Source: Bryopsis sp. KO-2023
Taxonomy: Eukaryota; Chlorophyta; Ulvophyceae; Bryopsidales; Bryopsidaceae
Direction: 5' to 3'
Assembly (NCBI GenBank): GCA_030272585.1
Contig: BSYQ01000007.1
Span: forward strand, 4,158,001 to 4,222,000
Length of the DNA stretch: 64,000 nucleotides
Part shown: positions 23,034-33,900 of the stretch, in pieces
How positions within the stretch are numbered: the stretch's first letter is position 1
Layout: every line of letters starts with the position of its first letter
Translations under genes and position numbers: made by a program
Notes under the pieces: model-generated
Told to the model about the DNA's origin: nothing
The model's input: only the letters and a program-made list of their open reading frames with translations
The model's database searches: none

Positions 23034-23359
23034 TTCTTGAGGTTTGAATCGACTGGCGTCGGATTTTTGATGGAAGGCAATTCAAAACACATCGAAGCCG
23101 CGAAGAGTTTTGATTTTTGTTTTTCTTTTTCTTTAATGAGTTCTCAGAGATTTTTTCGAAAGGTGTCGAGATGTAAAACAATCTTGAGTTAAGATTATTT
23201 GGATTAATGAAAGGGAAAGAATAGAAACACGTGCTTTGCTGTTTTCGACACTTGGCGGCATGGATAGAATGAAATAACATATTTTCTGAACAAGACAAAC
23301 TATTATCCACAAGCATGTGGGTTTAAAAAAAAAATGAAAAAAAAAACACCGAAGAGAGA
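23034..23359. other. Convergent 3' spacer between CFAP161 and TIM10
   Basis: A 326-bp AT-rich region between two stop codons of converging genes. It presumably holds both 3' UTRs and poly(A) sites. No coding signal. Confidence 0.5.
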
Positions 23360-24425
23360 TTACTTCTGCCCAGACAGCATCGTCCCTATCATTGCAACCA
23401 CCTTCACACACAAAAAAAATCTGGGTTGCAAAAAACCAAACAAGATTAAATGAAACTCTGGTGCAAAAAAATTGAATCTGAAAGTTAGATGAATCCTCTG
23501 AATTAAAGGAAGCTGTTCTTTCAAGAATGGCAATGACAGATGGATGTCATACTTTCAAAATAAAAAATAAATAAAATGTTCCATCGTGTTGTTTTCTGAA
23601 GAATAGTAGTCAGAGAGGAACCCCCCCCCCCAAAAAAAAAAAAACTAAAAAAAAATAAAAAATAGGGATATATTTGTTAATATATATTGATGGGTGCCAA
23701 GTAGAATCTCACCTGCCAGTATTTTGCAGAGCAGCGGTCGACACAACTGTTTTCTCCGACAGTCAATTGCCCGTCCTTAAATCTGTAACAAGCCAAACCC
23801 AATCATTAGACGGTGAAACTGTTGCAGTAAATTTCTTTGTTCATAATTTCATCCAATGCAAAAAAAAAAGCAGCAACATGTCCCAGTTCTATTTTATCCA
23901 AAGCTAAAATTCCTGATATTGAAGCGAATAAGTAATGGAAGAATCGAAGGTCCTCCTGTTACGAAACATAGTGATGACCAAAAAATTGAGTTCCAAAATT
24001 CATCTACTTTCATCTTTTTTTGCATACATGTTTTTTGTTTTATTTCTTCCTCCCGCACAAGATGGCAGTATTTGATAAATCATAATTAAAAAAAATATAA
24101 ATATATATATATAATAAACTACAGTCTATCGTCTTGTTTCAAATTTCACTCACTTGGTGTCGATGCATTTTTGGTAGCAACTCGATACCATTCTGAAAAG
24201 CCAAAACGAAGCAAAAGAACAAAAAGTTACAAAAGAGAGGAAACGTCATCAGATGCCCCCTTTCACCCCGTTGCAATGATTCAACACACTCGATGAGCTT
24301 CGTTGGAGCAAAAATAAACAAAACAAATAAAAAAACAACAGCGAAGCCTACTTGTTGAACAGTTCCACCCTATATTCCACCTCCTGCTTGGCGATTGCGA
24401 CGGCTTCGTCCGCGGAAGTCGACAT
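23360..24425 (-). CDS. TIM10: Mitochondrial small Tim chaperone, TIM10 type
   Basis: Small Tim proteins carry hydrophobic precursors across the mitochondrial intermembrane space. Four exons on the minus strand (24425-24352, 24192-24154, 23782-23713, 23401-23360) encode 74 residues, typical of the family. The twin CX3C motif is present as CYQKC and CVDRC, 16 residues apart. EVEYRVELFNKMV before it and AKYWQ after it are the TIM10 rather than TIM9/TIM13 signature. The last exon is 13 codons. The protein has no cleavable presequence, as expected for MIA40/ERV1-imported proteins. The start is 213 bp from that of the divergent neighbour. Confidence 0.93.
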
Positions 24426-24638
24426 TTTCGAGTGGCGGTGTCAATCAATCGATCGATCGGGCACCCCAAACTGCAACTCGAAAACAGAAACAAAGAACAA
24501 GGGAAGGGGTTTACATGTTGGATTGATGGTGATCAACTATAAATTTCCCAGAGGGGTCGATTTAAACCGTTTTCCGGAGCAAATTCGATAGGAGAATTTC
24601 ATCCTGTGTGTGCGATCCCCCTCTGCTCATCGATTCGA
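24426..24638. promoter_or_regulatory. Shared divergent promoter, TIM10 / SnoaL-like gene
   Basis: 213 bp lie between the start codons of two genes on opposite strands. It contains an ATCGATCGATCG-type repeat near 24448-24459. Promoter function is inferred from position. Confidence 0.5.
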
Positions 24639-27372
24639 ATGACGAGGTTCGTGGGGGTGCGTTGCTGGTCGACAGTTCCACTGAATGTGTGCTTTAAGAG
24701 GGGGCTTTCTAAACTGCCAGGCAAGGTCAGTGAAGATCACCATTCCCTCAACCCAAACTGGACTTTTAGAGCTGCCAAATGAAAAGCTCCAACATGCTCC
24801 AGGGAACAGCATGAATATGTGTCAAGTGGTATAGTTTGCTTTCTTGCCTGGACCCCAACACACTCAAAAATTGAAAAAAACTTGCACCCCCCCCCCAAAA
24901 AAAAACAAAAACAAAAACAAAATACAATAGTGGGAAAAAAAAGCACATCCATTGAGGGTACTGCCAGTGTTAGTGATGGATATGATTAGGGATGGTCAAA
25001 CCACCAATCGGGGGTGGTGCTTTTTTTTAACAAATGGTGTGAAGTCGGAAAGAACAAACTCTCCAACCGAAAAGGCTTTCTTGAATGAACATTCGATCAG
25101 GGGCGATGCCATGCAAACGTCCAGGAATCTCCAGTCTCGATTTCCTCAAAAGAAGTGGTGCTGCGATATTATGAAGGGTGGAACGCCAGGAATGTCGATC
25201 TGGCCATGACCAGCATTGCTGATGATTGCGAATATGAGGATTTGGTTTTCCAGGATCCGTTCATCGGAGCGGACGATTTTCGGGAATATCTGGAGGAAAC
25301 GATATCGAATGTCGATGATGACATAAGATTTGTGATCGATGACATAACAGATGGGGATGACCAAAGAGTCGGAGTTCTGTGGTGGGTGGAACTTTTTTTT
25401 TTCAAACAGAAAAATGCCCCCACAAATGAAATCAGCAATACCCTGACCAGTCTTCATAGAGTGTCGAGCCAAAAACAAAATGAAACATATTGTTGCCTTG
25501 GGGTTAATTTCTCACTGTTTTTTTCTAGTCACACGTTCTCCGTTTTCCACAATCAGGAAAAAGATGGAATTGTTATTGCAATTTCTCGCTGTGTGGTGTT
25601 TATGGATGTCTGTCCAGAACATTGCCCGATATATATATTTTTTTTAAACCTGGTTGAAATGGGAGGTCAGATTTTGGATCGATCGTTGATGTGTGCAGGC
25701 ACTGTGAGGTGAACGGTGTTGAATTTCCTTTTTCCCGGGGGGTCAGTTTCTATCGAGTGGAAAATGGCAGGATCAAGTTTGGCAGGGACATCGTTGAGCC
25801 GACCTTCAAGCCAGGTCACGGTGCGATTAAGGTAGCATCAACTGAATTGAAAAAAAAATCCCCTAAATAAAAAACCCTCCATCGTTTGCCAAAAAAAAAC
25901 CCACCCCAGCCTGAAAATTATTGCATCAAAAATTGCATCAGAAAAAGCAAAACTTTCTTGAGTAGTTTGTTTTTTTTGCAGGTTTTGTCCCTCATCACCC
26001 CGATCGTGAAAAAACTTGGGAAAAATGCCAACCCCTCAATTCTCAAGAAACTCCCCATCGCAGCAGGGGCCATGTGGTTGTTCTACGCAGCCTACTTGGG
26101 TTATGTAATCCTCGGAACCTCAGCCCCTGGAAACGCCGCTTGGCAAATCACCCCCGAAAACCTCCAATCCGTGTTGAACGATTCCATGAACATATTCTTT
26201 CTGGTTCCGTTTCTGAACTGGGTCGGAGTTCCGTTTGCCCCGGAGCTGGTGGAAAACCCCGTGGATGAGGCTGTTTTCAATCTGGTGGCGGCTTGGGGGT
26301 TGATGTTTTTGCCGTTGATTCTGACGGACCCAGAAGGCTATAAAATGAAGGACACCACCAAGTGGAGCTTGTGGACTGGTTTGTGGGTGGGTGCATGATT
26401 AAACCTTCAACAGCGATTCAAGTTCTCCGTACAAGTCGAAGGGGGCATGAATGCATTGAAATGCATGATCAAGGATTCTCTTTGTTTTTTGAGCAGGCAA
26501 CATCACTGGGTTACTGGTGTGATTCATTTTTGATATAATCCCCGAACCCCCAAAGCTATGTTACTTTTTTGAATCTTTTTACATCTTTTTTTTTAAGCAA
26601 CGGTGCTGCTTCCTCTTTTGAACCAACCGGTTGCACCCCCCCCTCCCCTGCCATCTGCAATTTTTTGAAAATCGTGTCGGGAGAAACTCAACCCAGGAAG
26701 GTATGGCGAAAAGTTGAAATTTTTTTTTTTTCATTTTTCTGTTTTTGCAGTTCCTGACCAACATCTTCTTCATTCCCTACCTGGCGCTTCGCCTCCAACC
26801 CAGCGAAACGCCCCCCACGCCCCCCCCTGAGTTGCCCAGCTGGTCACCTCTTGTCGGAGCCACCGGATTCTTTGTCGGAAATCTTTGCCTTATTTGGGGT
26901 GCTTTGGGGAGGCCCGAATTCGGCGATCTGGGTGCTAGAATCACACATGCAGTCGAGGCTTATGGGTCTGACCGGGTGAGTGGAGAAGAACATGTCGGTC
27001 AAGTTCTGGTGTAGGTAGAAACTCATTACGACAGTGCATGCAACATTTCCTTTGATCGATCTCTTTAAAGGAAATTTACTTATTTTTCGTGTATATTTAT
27101 ATTTAGAAAGACATTTATATCGAAGGCTTGTGCCGATTAATGTGCATATCGATCGATGAAGAACCCAGGCTTGTTTGCGGTGGGTAGAGACCTCTATGGT
27201 TGGTGTTTTTTTGCAGGTTTTTTTCGCTTTTTGTGTGGACACTGTCTTGTACAGCATTTTCCAGACAGTCATGATGCCCAAGGCTCCGGCCAAATTTAGG
27301 TACGTTCCTTTCTTCGGAATGGCTGCCTATTTGTTGACTTCCTCCCCCAAACAAACCGAAGCTGAGGCCTGA
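24639..27372 (+). CDS. SnoaL/NTF2-like domain fused to multi-pass membrane region
   Basis: Seven exons (24639-24725, 25125-25381, 25699-25831, 25982-26378, 26497-26516, 26751-26975, 27217-27372) give 424 residues. Residues 1-29 are basic and hydroxylated with no acids, like a plastid or mitochondrial transit peptide. A SnoaL-like/NTF2-fold domain follows (about 35-155: VVLRYYEGWNARNVD... VSFYRVENGRIKFGRDIVEP). The C-terminal 260 residues have about five or six hydrophobic segments, for example around AAGAMWLFYAAYLGYVILG, FLTNIFFIPYLAL and VFFAFCVDTVLYSIF. This fusion resembles uncharacterised plastid membrane proteins of plants and algae. The substrate is unknown. Exon 5 is only 20 nt. The acceptor of exon 2 is the least certain boundary; one 21 bases upstream would also keep frame. 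Confidence 0.78.
26497..26516 (+). other. 20-nt microexon of the SnoaL-like gene
   Basis: GAGCAG precedes it and GTGTGA follows it. Its phase (2+18 nt) fits exactly between a phase-1 and a phase-0 neighbour and adds GNITGLL between two membrane-proximal segments. Skipping it would shift the frame. Confidence 0.65.
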
Positions 27373-28137
27373 TTTGACAACAAAAAAAAAGTTGAAATGT
27401 TGGTTGTATGATTTGGGAAGGCTGATTTTATGGAGGGATTGTTTGAGTGCTGAACCCAGCTTCGATTTGTTGCATTTTTTTAAAATTGTTTTTTCTATAA
27501 TTTGTAAGGAATAAGGGATCCTTCATATTCTTTGGAAATTGGTGCGGTTTTAAGCCATGTAATCTTCATTTGTTGTGTTCTTGCGTGGTGGGGATTTTTT
27601 GTCCTCTCTTCTTTTTTTTTTTTTTTTTTTTTGGGGGGGGGGGGGGCGGGGGAGTTTACAATCTGCATGTTTTCGAATCCTTCGAAGGTATGGTTCCTTT
27701 GCCACTGATTGCAATTTGTTCAAGGTGTTCGTTTCATAATGGTCAGATACACAGAATATTTCACTTTATTTCATTTCCAGAGTTTATTCATTTCCTCATT
27801 CCAAAATAATGTGTGTCCGTGAAAAAACCTGAGCAAAATTCACAATATTTTCCCGATATGTACTCCGAACAACTACCAATACAGCATCTCGTTAAAAGTC
27901 GCCAAGGACCGTGGATTCGTGGTCCCATGTCCGACGAATGGGCCCTATGCCGGTCGCTCGCGCAACCCTAAACCCTAAACCAACCCTCCTCATGTCACAC
28001 ATAGGAACCGTCCCTGGCGACTTTTAACGGCTTTCCCAGATACACCCCACACCGCTCCAAATATTGGTTATGATTTCAAATAACCACCTGTAGAAATCAC
28101 CAAACAGGTTTGCTACAAATTGCCACCACAGCCCCCT
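27373..28137. other. 3' flank with poly-T/poly-G run and a TIR element
   Basis: No exon seen. A long poly-T run passes directly into a poly-G run at about 27609-27653. The 27890-28029 interval is a separate inverted-repeat element listed on its own. Confidence 0.55.
27890..28029. mobile_element. 140-bp MITE-like element with 20-bp terminal inverted repeats
   Basis: The ends read CGTTAAAAGTCGCCAAGGAC and the reverse complement with one mismatch (14 outermost bases perfect). The interior is GC-rich, has no open frame, and contains two CCCTAAA units at 27966-27981, the plant/algal telomere motif. No clear target-site duplication is seen. Size and structure fit a non-autonomous DNA transposon. 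Confidence 0.6.
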
Positions 28138-28995
28138 CTATTGCCCCTCTGTTCTTTTTCTTTTGCTGGGCTTTTCTTTCAGGAGCTGTTGCCCCTCTGT
28201 TCTTTTTCTTTTGCTGGGCTTTTCTTTCAGGAGCTGTTGCCCCTCTGTTCTTTTTCTTTTGCTGGGCTTTTCTTTCAGGAGCTGTTGCCCTGAACACCCA
28301 ATTCTGTCGAAATCCACCCCCCCTGTGATTTCCTGTCGAAGCCGTTGCTGGAGAGGCTCATCAAAAACACAATCTTTGCACAAGAGGAACCGTACATGGA
28401 CATCGTGGCTTTCCCTTACTGTGAAATCCCCCACATCCCCACAACCCCTGCAGGGTGGCAGCCATGGCCAGTGATTTTCCCCATGTTTTACATCAAAATA
28501 GGGCCAATGGAAGTAGAATTGTGTTGCTCAGAAATGTTTTGCTCAGAAATGCTGAGCAAAAATACAAAAACGCGCTCAGAAATATTTAGCGAAAAAAAAA
28601 ACCGCGCGAAAGACTTGCGTGTTAGGATATTAGCATTGTTGTGAAATAGAAGTTTTTATGAAATTTTCGACCGCAGGGGATGGCGCTTTCCACAGGTTCT
28701 TTCGAGCCACTGACCTGCAAGCTTTCGTGAAGTAAAGCCTCCTCCACTTGAAAATCTTGGTTTCCGCCTCCCTTCCCCTTGGACGCCGCGGGGGGCGCCA
28801 TCGCCTCGACGCGCACAACTCCTGGAAAACAATCTCAGAAGCCAGAGCCAGGCGACGCGATGCGCACGAGACTCGCAACAGCAAGTCTCCACTCGGCACC
28901 TTGGACAGAATGAGGACCAGCAGCTCTTTGGGTAGGTCCTCCAACGACAGATTGGCGGAGGGCGCCGTTCGTGAGCGGGTTGCAGCTCTCTTCAT
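28138..28995 (-). CDS. Short F-box protein with C-terminal 16-residue repeats
   Basis: Two exons on the minus strand, 28995-28715 and 28447-28138, join in phase 2 to give 196 residues. The F-box (about residues 18-58; SLEDLPKELLVLILSKVPSGDLLLRVSC) would bind SKP1 in an SCF ubiquitin ligase. A middle segment 'WRRLYFTKACRGCGDVGDF' continues across the splice, supporting the junction. The protein ends with three identical copies of QQLLKEKPSKRKRTEG, then Gln-stop. The KPSKRKR core resembles a nuclear localisation signal, so the tail may act as a reiterated NLS or a basic binding module. It is shorter than most F-box proteins and lacks an obvious LRR, Kelch or WD substrate domain. Confidence 0.75.
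28141..28284. repeat. Three perfect 48-bp tandem repeats (coding)
   Basis: Units at 28141-28188, 28189-28236 and 28237-28284 are identical at DNA level. They are in frame with the minus-strand F-box gene and encode its 16-residue tail repeat. Perfect identity indicates recent expansion. Confidence 0.92.
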
Positions 28996-29357
28996 TTGGA
29001 GGCAACCACCCTTGAAGCAGTGCCAACGGTCGCCACAGCGAACACAGATTTTTTGGAAAGAGGAAGGAAATAAAAAAGTTTCGTAAAAGATACAGAGTTG
29101 TACTGCCGTGTAGGAGGTGAGCACAGGCAGTACAATGTGGGGTGCGACGATAGGACTTTGTCATGCGGCCACCAGCGAAACCGCTGCCAGTTTGTGCCAA
29201 GTTTAGAAAAACAGCTTCGCATTCATCACCAGCAGCAAAAAATATCTGTTTGCTGGCTCGAAAAACACCAAGGCCTCTTTTTTTGGAGCGGTGGGGAGCA
29301 GAGGCGGAGTGACGCCGTGTTACTGTCGTACGATATAAGCGCTTCCCTTTTTCAAGT
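28996..29357. promoter_or_regulatory. Divergent intergenic region between two F-box genes
   Basis: 362 bp separate the two start codons. A GATATAAG sequence at about 29331-29338 could be a TATA box for the rightward gene. If so, transcription would start near 29360 and the second Met of that gene (29421) would be used. Confidence 0.45.
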
Positions 29358-30941
29358 ATGCTAAAGTTGGACAGGTCGCAATCGGCGACTCCGCTTCCTG
29401 TGGCTAAGTTGTGTGGTGGGATGAGCGACGATAACAATAAACAAAACGACGGTGGGCCCTCGTCGAGAGCGAGCTCCACGTGCCTCGGCTGTTTGAACGA
29501 ATCTGAAGAGGAACCCTGCGAAACGTGTTGGAAGGAAGCGGGTTCGGGGAATCAGGGACAAAGCGGGTCGAGCGCAAGGGTTTGCTCGATCAATACCAAT
29601 GCGGATAGCACGAAAGGCTGGTCGGATCTTCCGGAGAATCTGTTCGAAGTGATAGTCAACCGTCTGTGTGGGCGCGACGTGACGACTGTTCGATTGGTGT
29701 GCAAAGAATGGCTCCGCTGCTCCAATCAAACCCTGCATCGACTGGAGCCGGTGGCGGTCCGATTGGCGCACGTGGTTGCAACTTTCCCGTCGCTGCAGGT
29801 GTTAGGATTGCGTTCGACCGCGGAGAAGTTCGAGGTCGACTTGACGCCCGTGACGAGGCTCAGTCGATTGCGCTCGCTGAATTTGCAAGGGGACATCCCC
29901 ATGAGCGCGAAAGGACTCGTGACGGTGCACAGCCTGAATAAGCTGCGAAAACTGGAGTCGCTGACCAACCTCAGGCTATCGTGTTTTCACATCGGCGAGG
30001 GGGAGACCCTGCGATCCGTGGCTCTGCTCCACAATCTCAGAACCCTGTCATTGTGTGGGAGCAAGGAGGTCACCGACTCTAGACTCAAAGCTGTGGCCAG
30101 GATGAGCCAATTGGTGAAGCTCAATCTCAGTGGCTGTGATAGGGTGACCTCGGAGGGGATCTCCCTCTTGAGCGTCTTGCCACAGCTCACAGCTTTGGAC
30201 GTCAGCTTCTGCAGGGGGATTGGCGATAAAATTCAAGAAGCCCTCACTCGGCTCCCGAATTTAGCTTATCTGGACATGAGCGCATGCTGCAGAATCACCG
30301 ATGTGGGGATTGCACCGGTGCAGCACATGGCTGGGCTGCGCGTGTTGAAACTGAGTTCTTGCTACGAAATCACGGATGCGGGGCTGAGCGGAGTGAAAGG
30401 GTTGGACAAACTGGTGCTCCTGGATGTGAGCGCCTGTGCAGAAATCAGCGACGTGGGTCTGGAGCATCTGAGGGGGTGCAAGAGTTTGGCTTCCTTGGAT
30501 GTGTCACACTGCAGCAAAATCACCAACAACGGGCTGCCGCATTTGAACGGGCTGGAGCGTCTGACCGCGCTGAACGTGTCGAGCTGTGGGGATGTCTCGG
30601 ACGAAGGAATGAAAGCAATCGCCAAGAGGACTTCGCTGAAGCGATTGGACGTGGGGGGTTGCGAAATTTCGGACGAAGGGGTGCTGAAACTGAGCGAAAT
30701 CACGGGCTTGAGATGCCTGCTTTTGAATCATTGCAAGAGAGTCACCGGGGGTTCGATTTTGACGTTGTTCAAGAGGTGCGAAAAGCTGAGCAAGTTGCAC
30801 ATTAAGGGATGTAACGGGGTTTCTGCGTGGGTGGTCGAGGAATTGGAGAGGGATGGCCGAACGAACGTCGTGCATATGGGGATGGGGGATGTCGACGAGG
30901 CAGAGAGTGCAAATATGATGGACACTGGCATCTCGCCCTGA
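29358..30941 (+). CDS. F-box / leucine-rich-repeat protein (AMN1/FBXL-like)
   Basis: A single open exon encodes 527 residues, unusual in this intron-rich window. Residues 42-57 hold a CLGC...CETC pair (CX2C-X8-CX2C) that could bind zinc. The F-box is at about 88-130 (WSDLPENLFEVIVNRLCGRDVTTVRLVCKEW). From about 145 to 495 there are roughly 13-14 LRRs of the cysteine-containing type (L..LDVS.C..I.D.GL..L), forming the substrate-binding horseshoe of an SCF ligase. The last 30 residues are acidic. An alternative start is Met22 at 29421. The LRRs are very regular, so internal duplication is likely. The neighbour on the opposite strand is also an F-box gene. Confidence 0.92.
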   Translation: MLKLDRSQSATPLPVAKLCGGMSDDNNKQNDGGPSSRASSTCLGCLNESEEEPCETCWKEAGSGNQGQSGSSARVCSINTNADSTKGWSDLPENLFEVIVNRLCGRDVTTVRLVCKEWLRCSNQTLHRLEPVAVRLAHVVATFPSLQVLGLRSTAEKFEVDLTPVTRLSRLRSLNLQGDIPMSAKGLVTVHSLNKLRKLESLTNLRLSCFHIGEGETLRSVALLHNLRTLSLCGSKEVTDSRLKAVARMSQLVKLNLSGCDRVTSEGISLLSVLPQLTALDVSFCRGIGDKIQEALTRLPNLAYLDMSACCRITDVGIAPVQHMAGLRVLKLSSCYEITDAGLSGVKGLDKLVLLDVSACAEISDVGLEHLRGCKSLASLDVSHCSKITNNGLPHLNGLERLTALNVSSCGDVSDEGMKAIAKRTSLKRLDVGGCEISDEGVLKLSEITGLRCLLLNHCKRVTGGSILTLFKRCEKLSKLHIKGCNGVSAWVVEELERDGRTNVVHMGMGDVDEAESANMMDTGISP

Positions 30942-33900
30942 ATAAGCAGTTGGGGGAATTTACAGAAAAAGAAACAAAAAAAAAGAAACCCAACAGAATA
31001 TTGCATTTGTTTTGCACATAATGATGGAGCCATTACTCAATGGTGTATAAACTAGCATATCAGGAATATAGATTTATGCTAACCGAACCGAGAGGTTTTT
31101 TTCTTTTTTCTTTTTTTTTTTAATATTTTAAATATCTTTCTTTCTTTTTTTTTTTTTGCTTTAAGAAGATTTTCTTTTCTTTTCTTTTTTAATTTTGGGT
31201 GGGGATGGGTGGAAAAAGCCCAGGGGGGTTCATAAGCTGGAGTTTGAAGGGTTTATGCAACAAACGAAGGCATTCGAATTTTTTTTAAGAAAAAGACAGC
31301 ATATAGATATATACATATACATATAGATATATCCAAGGGAAAAAAAGGAACAAAAAAGAACCCCAAAAAAAAAACAAAAAAAACCAAGAAAAACAGAGAG
31401 GGAGGGATTCGGCTTGTGGGATGATTGTTTTTTTTTCCCCTTCTTCCTTCATTGCCTTGCTATTTTTTTTTTTTGACACCCTCTTTTTTCTTTTTTTTCC
31501 TTTGTTTTTTCATCTTTTCATAGTTTTTTTTTCCAAGCAGTAAATCACATGAGCATTCAAAATGCATGTGGGGATGCTGTTTTTTTTTTTGGTTGTTGTT
31601 GGTCTTTTTTTTTGGGTGCTTGGGCTTTTCCTTATTATATTTCAATTACAACTTTTCTCAGAAGGCAAATCGGGTGGGCACGGATATTGAGAAATCGACG
31701 AGGTAATTTTCACTTTATCTCTCAGGGGACTGGGTTTGGTCGGGGTAGTTTTTTTTTTCTTTTTTTTTTTAATTGTGCGTTTTTCTGCGCCTTTTTTTTT
31801 CTTTTTCTCTTGCTCGGTTTGGAATCAAGCCGGCATTTTATGAAAGAATTTTTTTTTCTTGTTCTTTTTTTTGTTTTGGTTTTATTAGTAAAGGTAAAGT
31901 GGAGGAAGATAGGGGTAAAAAAAAAGACATGGGAAGGTGGGGGTTTGGAATACCAAGTCCTATTTTATTTTCGTTCGATTTTTGTGGGGGGAAAAAAGGG
32001 GAAAAAAAAATTGGAGTGCCCACATTTGAAACGCATAAATACGGGAATAAATCTCAGGGAGAAAAAAAATGAACGGCATGTTTTCCCTTTTTTTTTTATT
32101 TGTTGCAAGAGTGGGGGTGGGAAACGGGAAGGGACATTGAATAATATTCCTGAATTGGAGTTTCGCTTTTTTTTTAACGGAGTTTTTTTTCCCCCGCCGG
32201 TGCCAATTTTGATGGCAGATTTCTACATATAGGAAACTGGGTGCTCTACCTTGGCGAAACAAGGTGGAAAAGTCTTTCTTTCGTTAAGAAGCTTCGGGAG
32301 CCCAAATCGGATGGACACGAATGTATGGGAAAAAGAAAATACAAAAAAAAAAAAACAGGGGAAAGGGAGGGGTTGATTTGTAAGGGGAAGAAAAAATATA
32401 CACAAAAAAACATAAAGAATCAAACAGTTGAAGAGGGGGGGAAAGAACTTGTGGGTTGTAACGAAGAGGATGTATGTACAAAGGGATTCTATTCTAAAAA
32501 CCACCTTGCTGCGGTTCTCTGTCTGCCTGTCTGCCTGTCTGTCTGTCTATCTCTTTGTCTGTTTGTCGGTCGGTCTCTCTGTGGTTTTTCTTTGGGTAGT
32601 TTCTCCTATTTTCAACACGATTTGCTGTCCTTTTCACGCTGATGGTCATCCTCCACCGACCCCTCATTCTTCCACAAACACCCCCAACACGCTGCTAACA
32701 TGCAGGCGGGAAAAGAAATGAATTGTGAACCCCCAAACAAACGTTCTGGGCAGGGAAAGAGCAACAAAGAAAAAGACATGTGGACCCCACGCACGCCATT
32801 TCGCACCGTCTCGATTTCTTGATCCTCAGGGAGGGAGGATGCTAAATTTAGCGTGACGGGATGTCGGGCAGAAGGGGTGCTGGACGACCCGATGATCGCA
32901 GCCCAACCAAGCCGCATGCATGAGCATCGAATTAAATACGCAGAGGGCTATAACGCGGTCAATGCATTATCGACAGCAGGTGGGGTGGTGGTGATGGTCG
33001 GGATGTCCACAAATCCTGCCCTGCTCGCATACTGGCACCCTGTCAACACGTGACGGCGAAAACCACTCGCGCCAACGGAAAGACTGCCCCAACCACCGGA
33101 GGCGAGCGCGAATGCAACCGGTTGCGGTGAGCGACGCCGATATTTTGGAGAACTCAGAGGGGCGCGACGATCGAAACTGCGGGTACGAGGGATTGCGGAG
33201 TGCGGGGGGGGGGGGGGAGAAGGAGGGGGTGCGCCAGCTGCTTGAATATGCGCTGGTGTGCGGTTCCAGAAAAGATGGGGTTTCCAACACTGAGATAAGA
33301 AACGGGGAAAGGGTGGGGGGAAGGGGAGCATCGTTTCGTTGCGAGCATGCCGGAAACGGCGGGAAACAGAAAAAAAACGGACGAAAGGAAACGGCTGCGG
33401 GTGGGGTGTTTTGTCCCCACCGCCGTGTCAACCGCCCACCGCCCGCCAACTGTCGAATCGCCCGTCGACTGTTTAAGCAAACGAGCTGTTTTCGCGGAAG
33501 AAATTGGTGAACAGTGATGGTCGCTCCGTCGCCAGCGCACTCGTCGGTCGCCAACAGAAGAGAATTTATCGACATTCGGCGTCACGTCGTTTCAATTGTT
33601 TTGGAGATCACGACGGGGGTGGCTTTTGTTCTCCTCGGCTGGTGCTTGCCTTCCTGATGCGTCGCACGGGACCGAATGCTCATAGTTTCGAGAAGTTTGG
33701 TTTCCTATTGGATTGATTCACTGGCCTTTTCTCGTATCGAACGTCACGAGCCCAAGTTTGTTTCGTTCGTATTTTTCGTTCAGACTTTTGATAATCGATT
33801 TTTCGGTTTTGCTTCATTGGAAAGTCAACTCCCCCTCCCCAAAGATTAGCTCGTGTTTCGTTTTTTTCAACCATTGAACCGCGTTTGGCGCTCGTTTCGT

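Noticed and set aside
27966-27981. A chromosome end or internal telomere
   Set aside because: Only two CCCTAAA units occur, inside a TIR element flanked by ordinary genes.
28141-28284. The 48-bp repeats read as a CRISPR array or as plus-strand hydrophobic repeats
   Set aside because: There are no spacers between units, and the genome is eukaryotic. On the minus strand the repeats are in frame with a spliced F-box gene.
32612-32917. A 101-codon minus-strand frame in the spacer
   Set aside because: No start context, splice support or domain; it overlaps low-complexity sequence.
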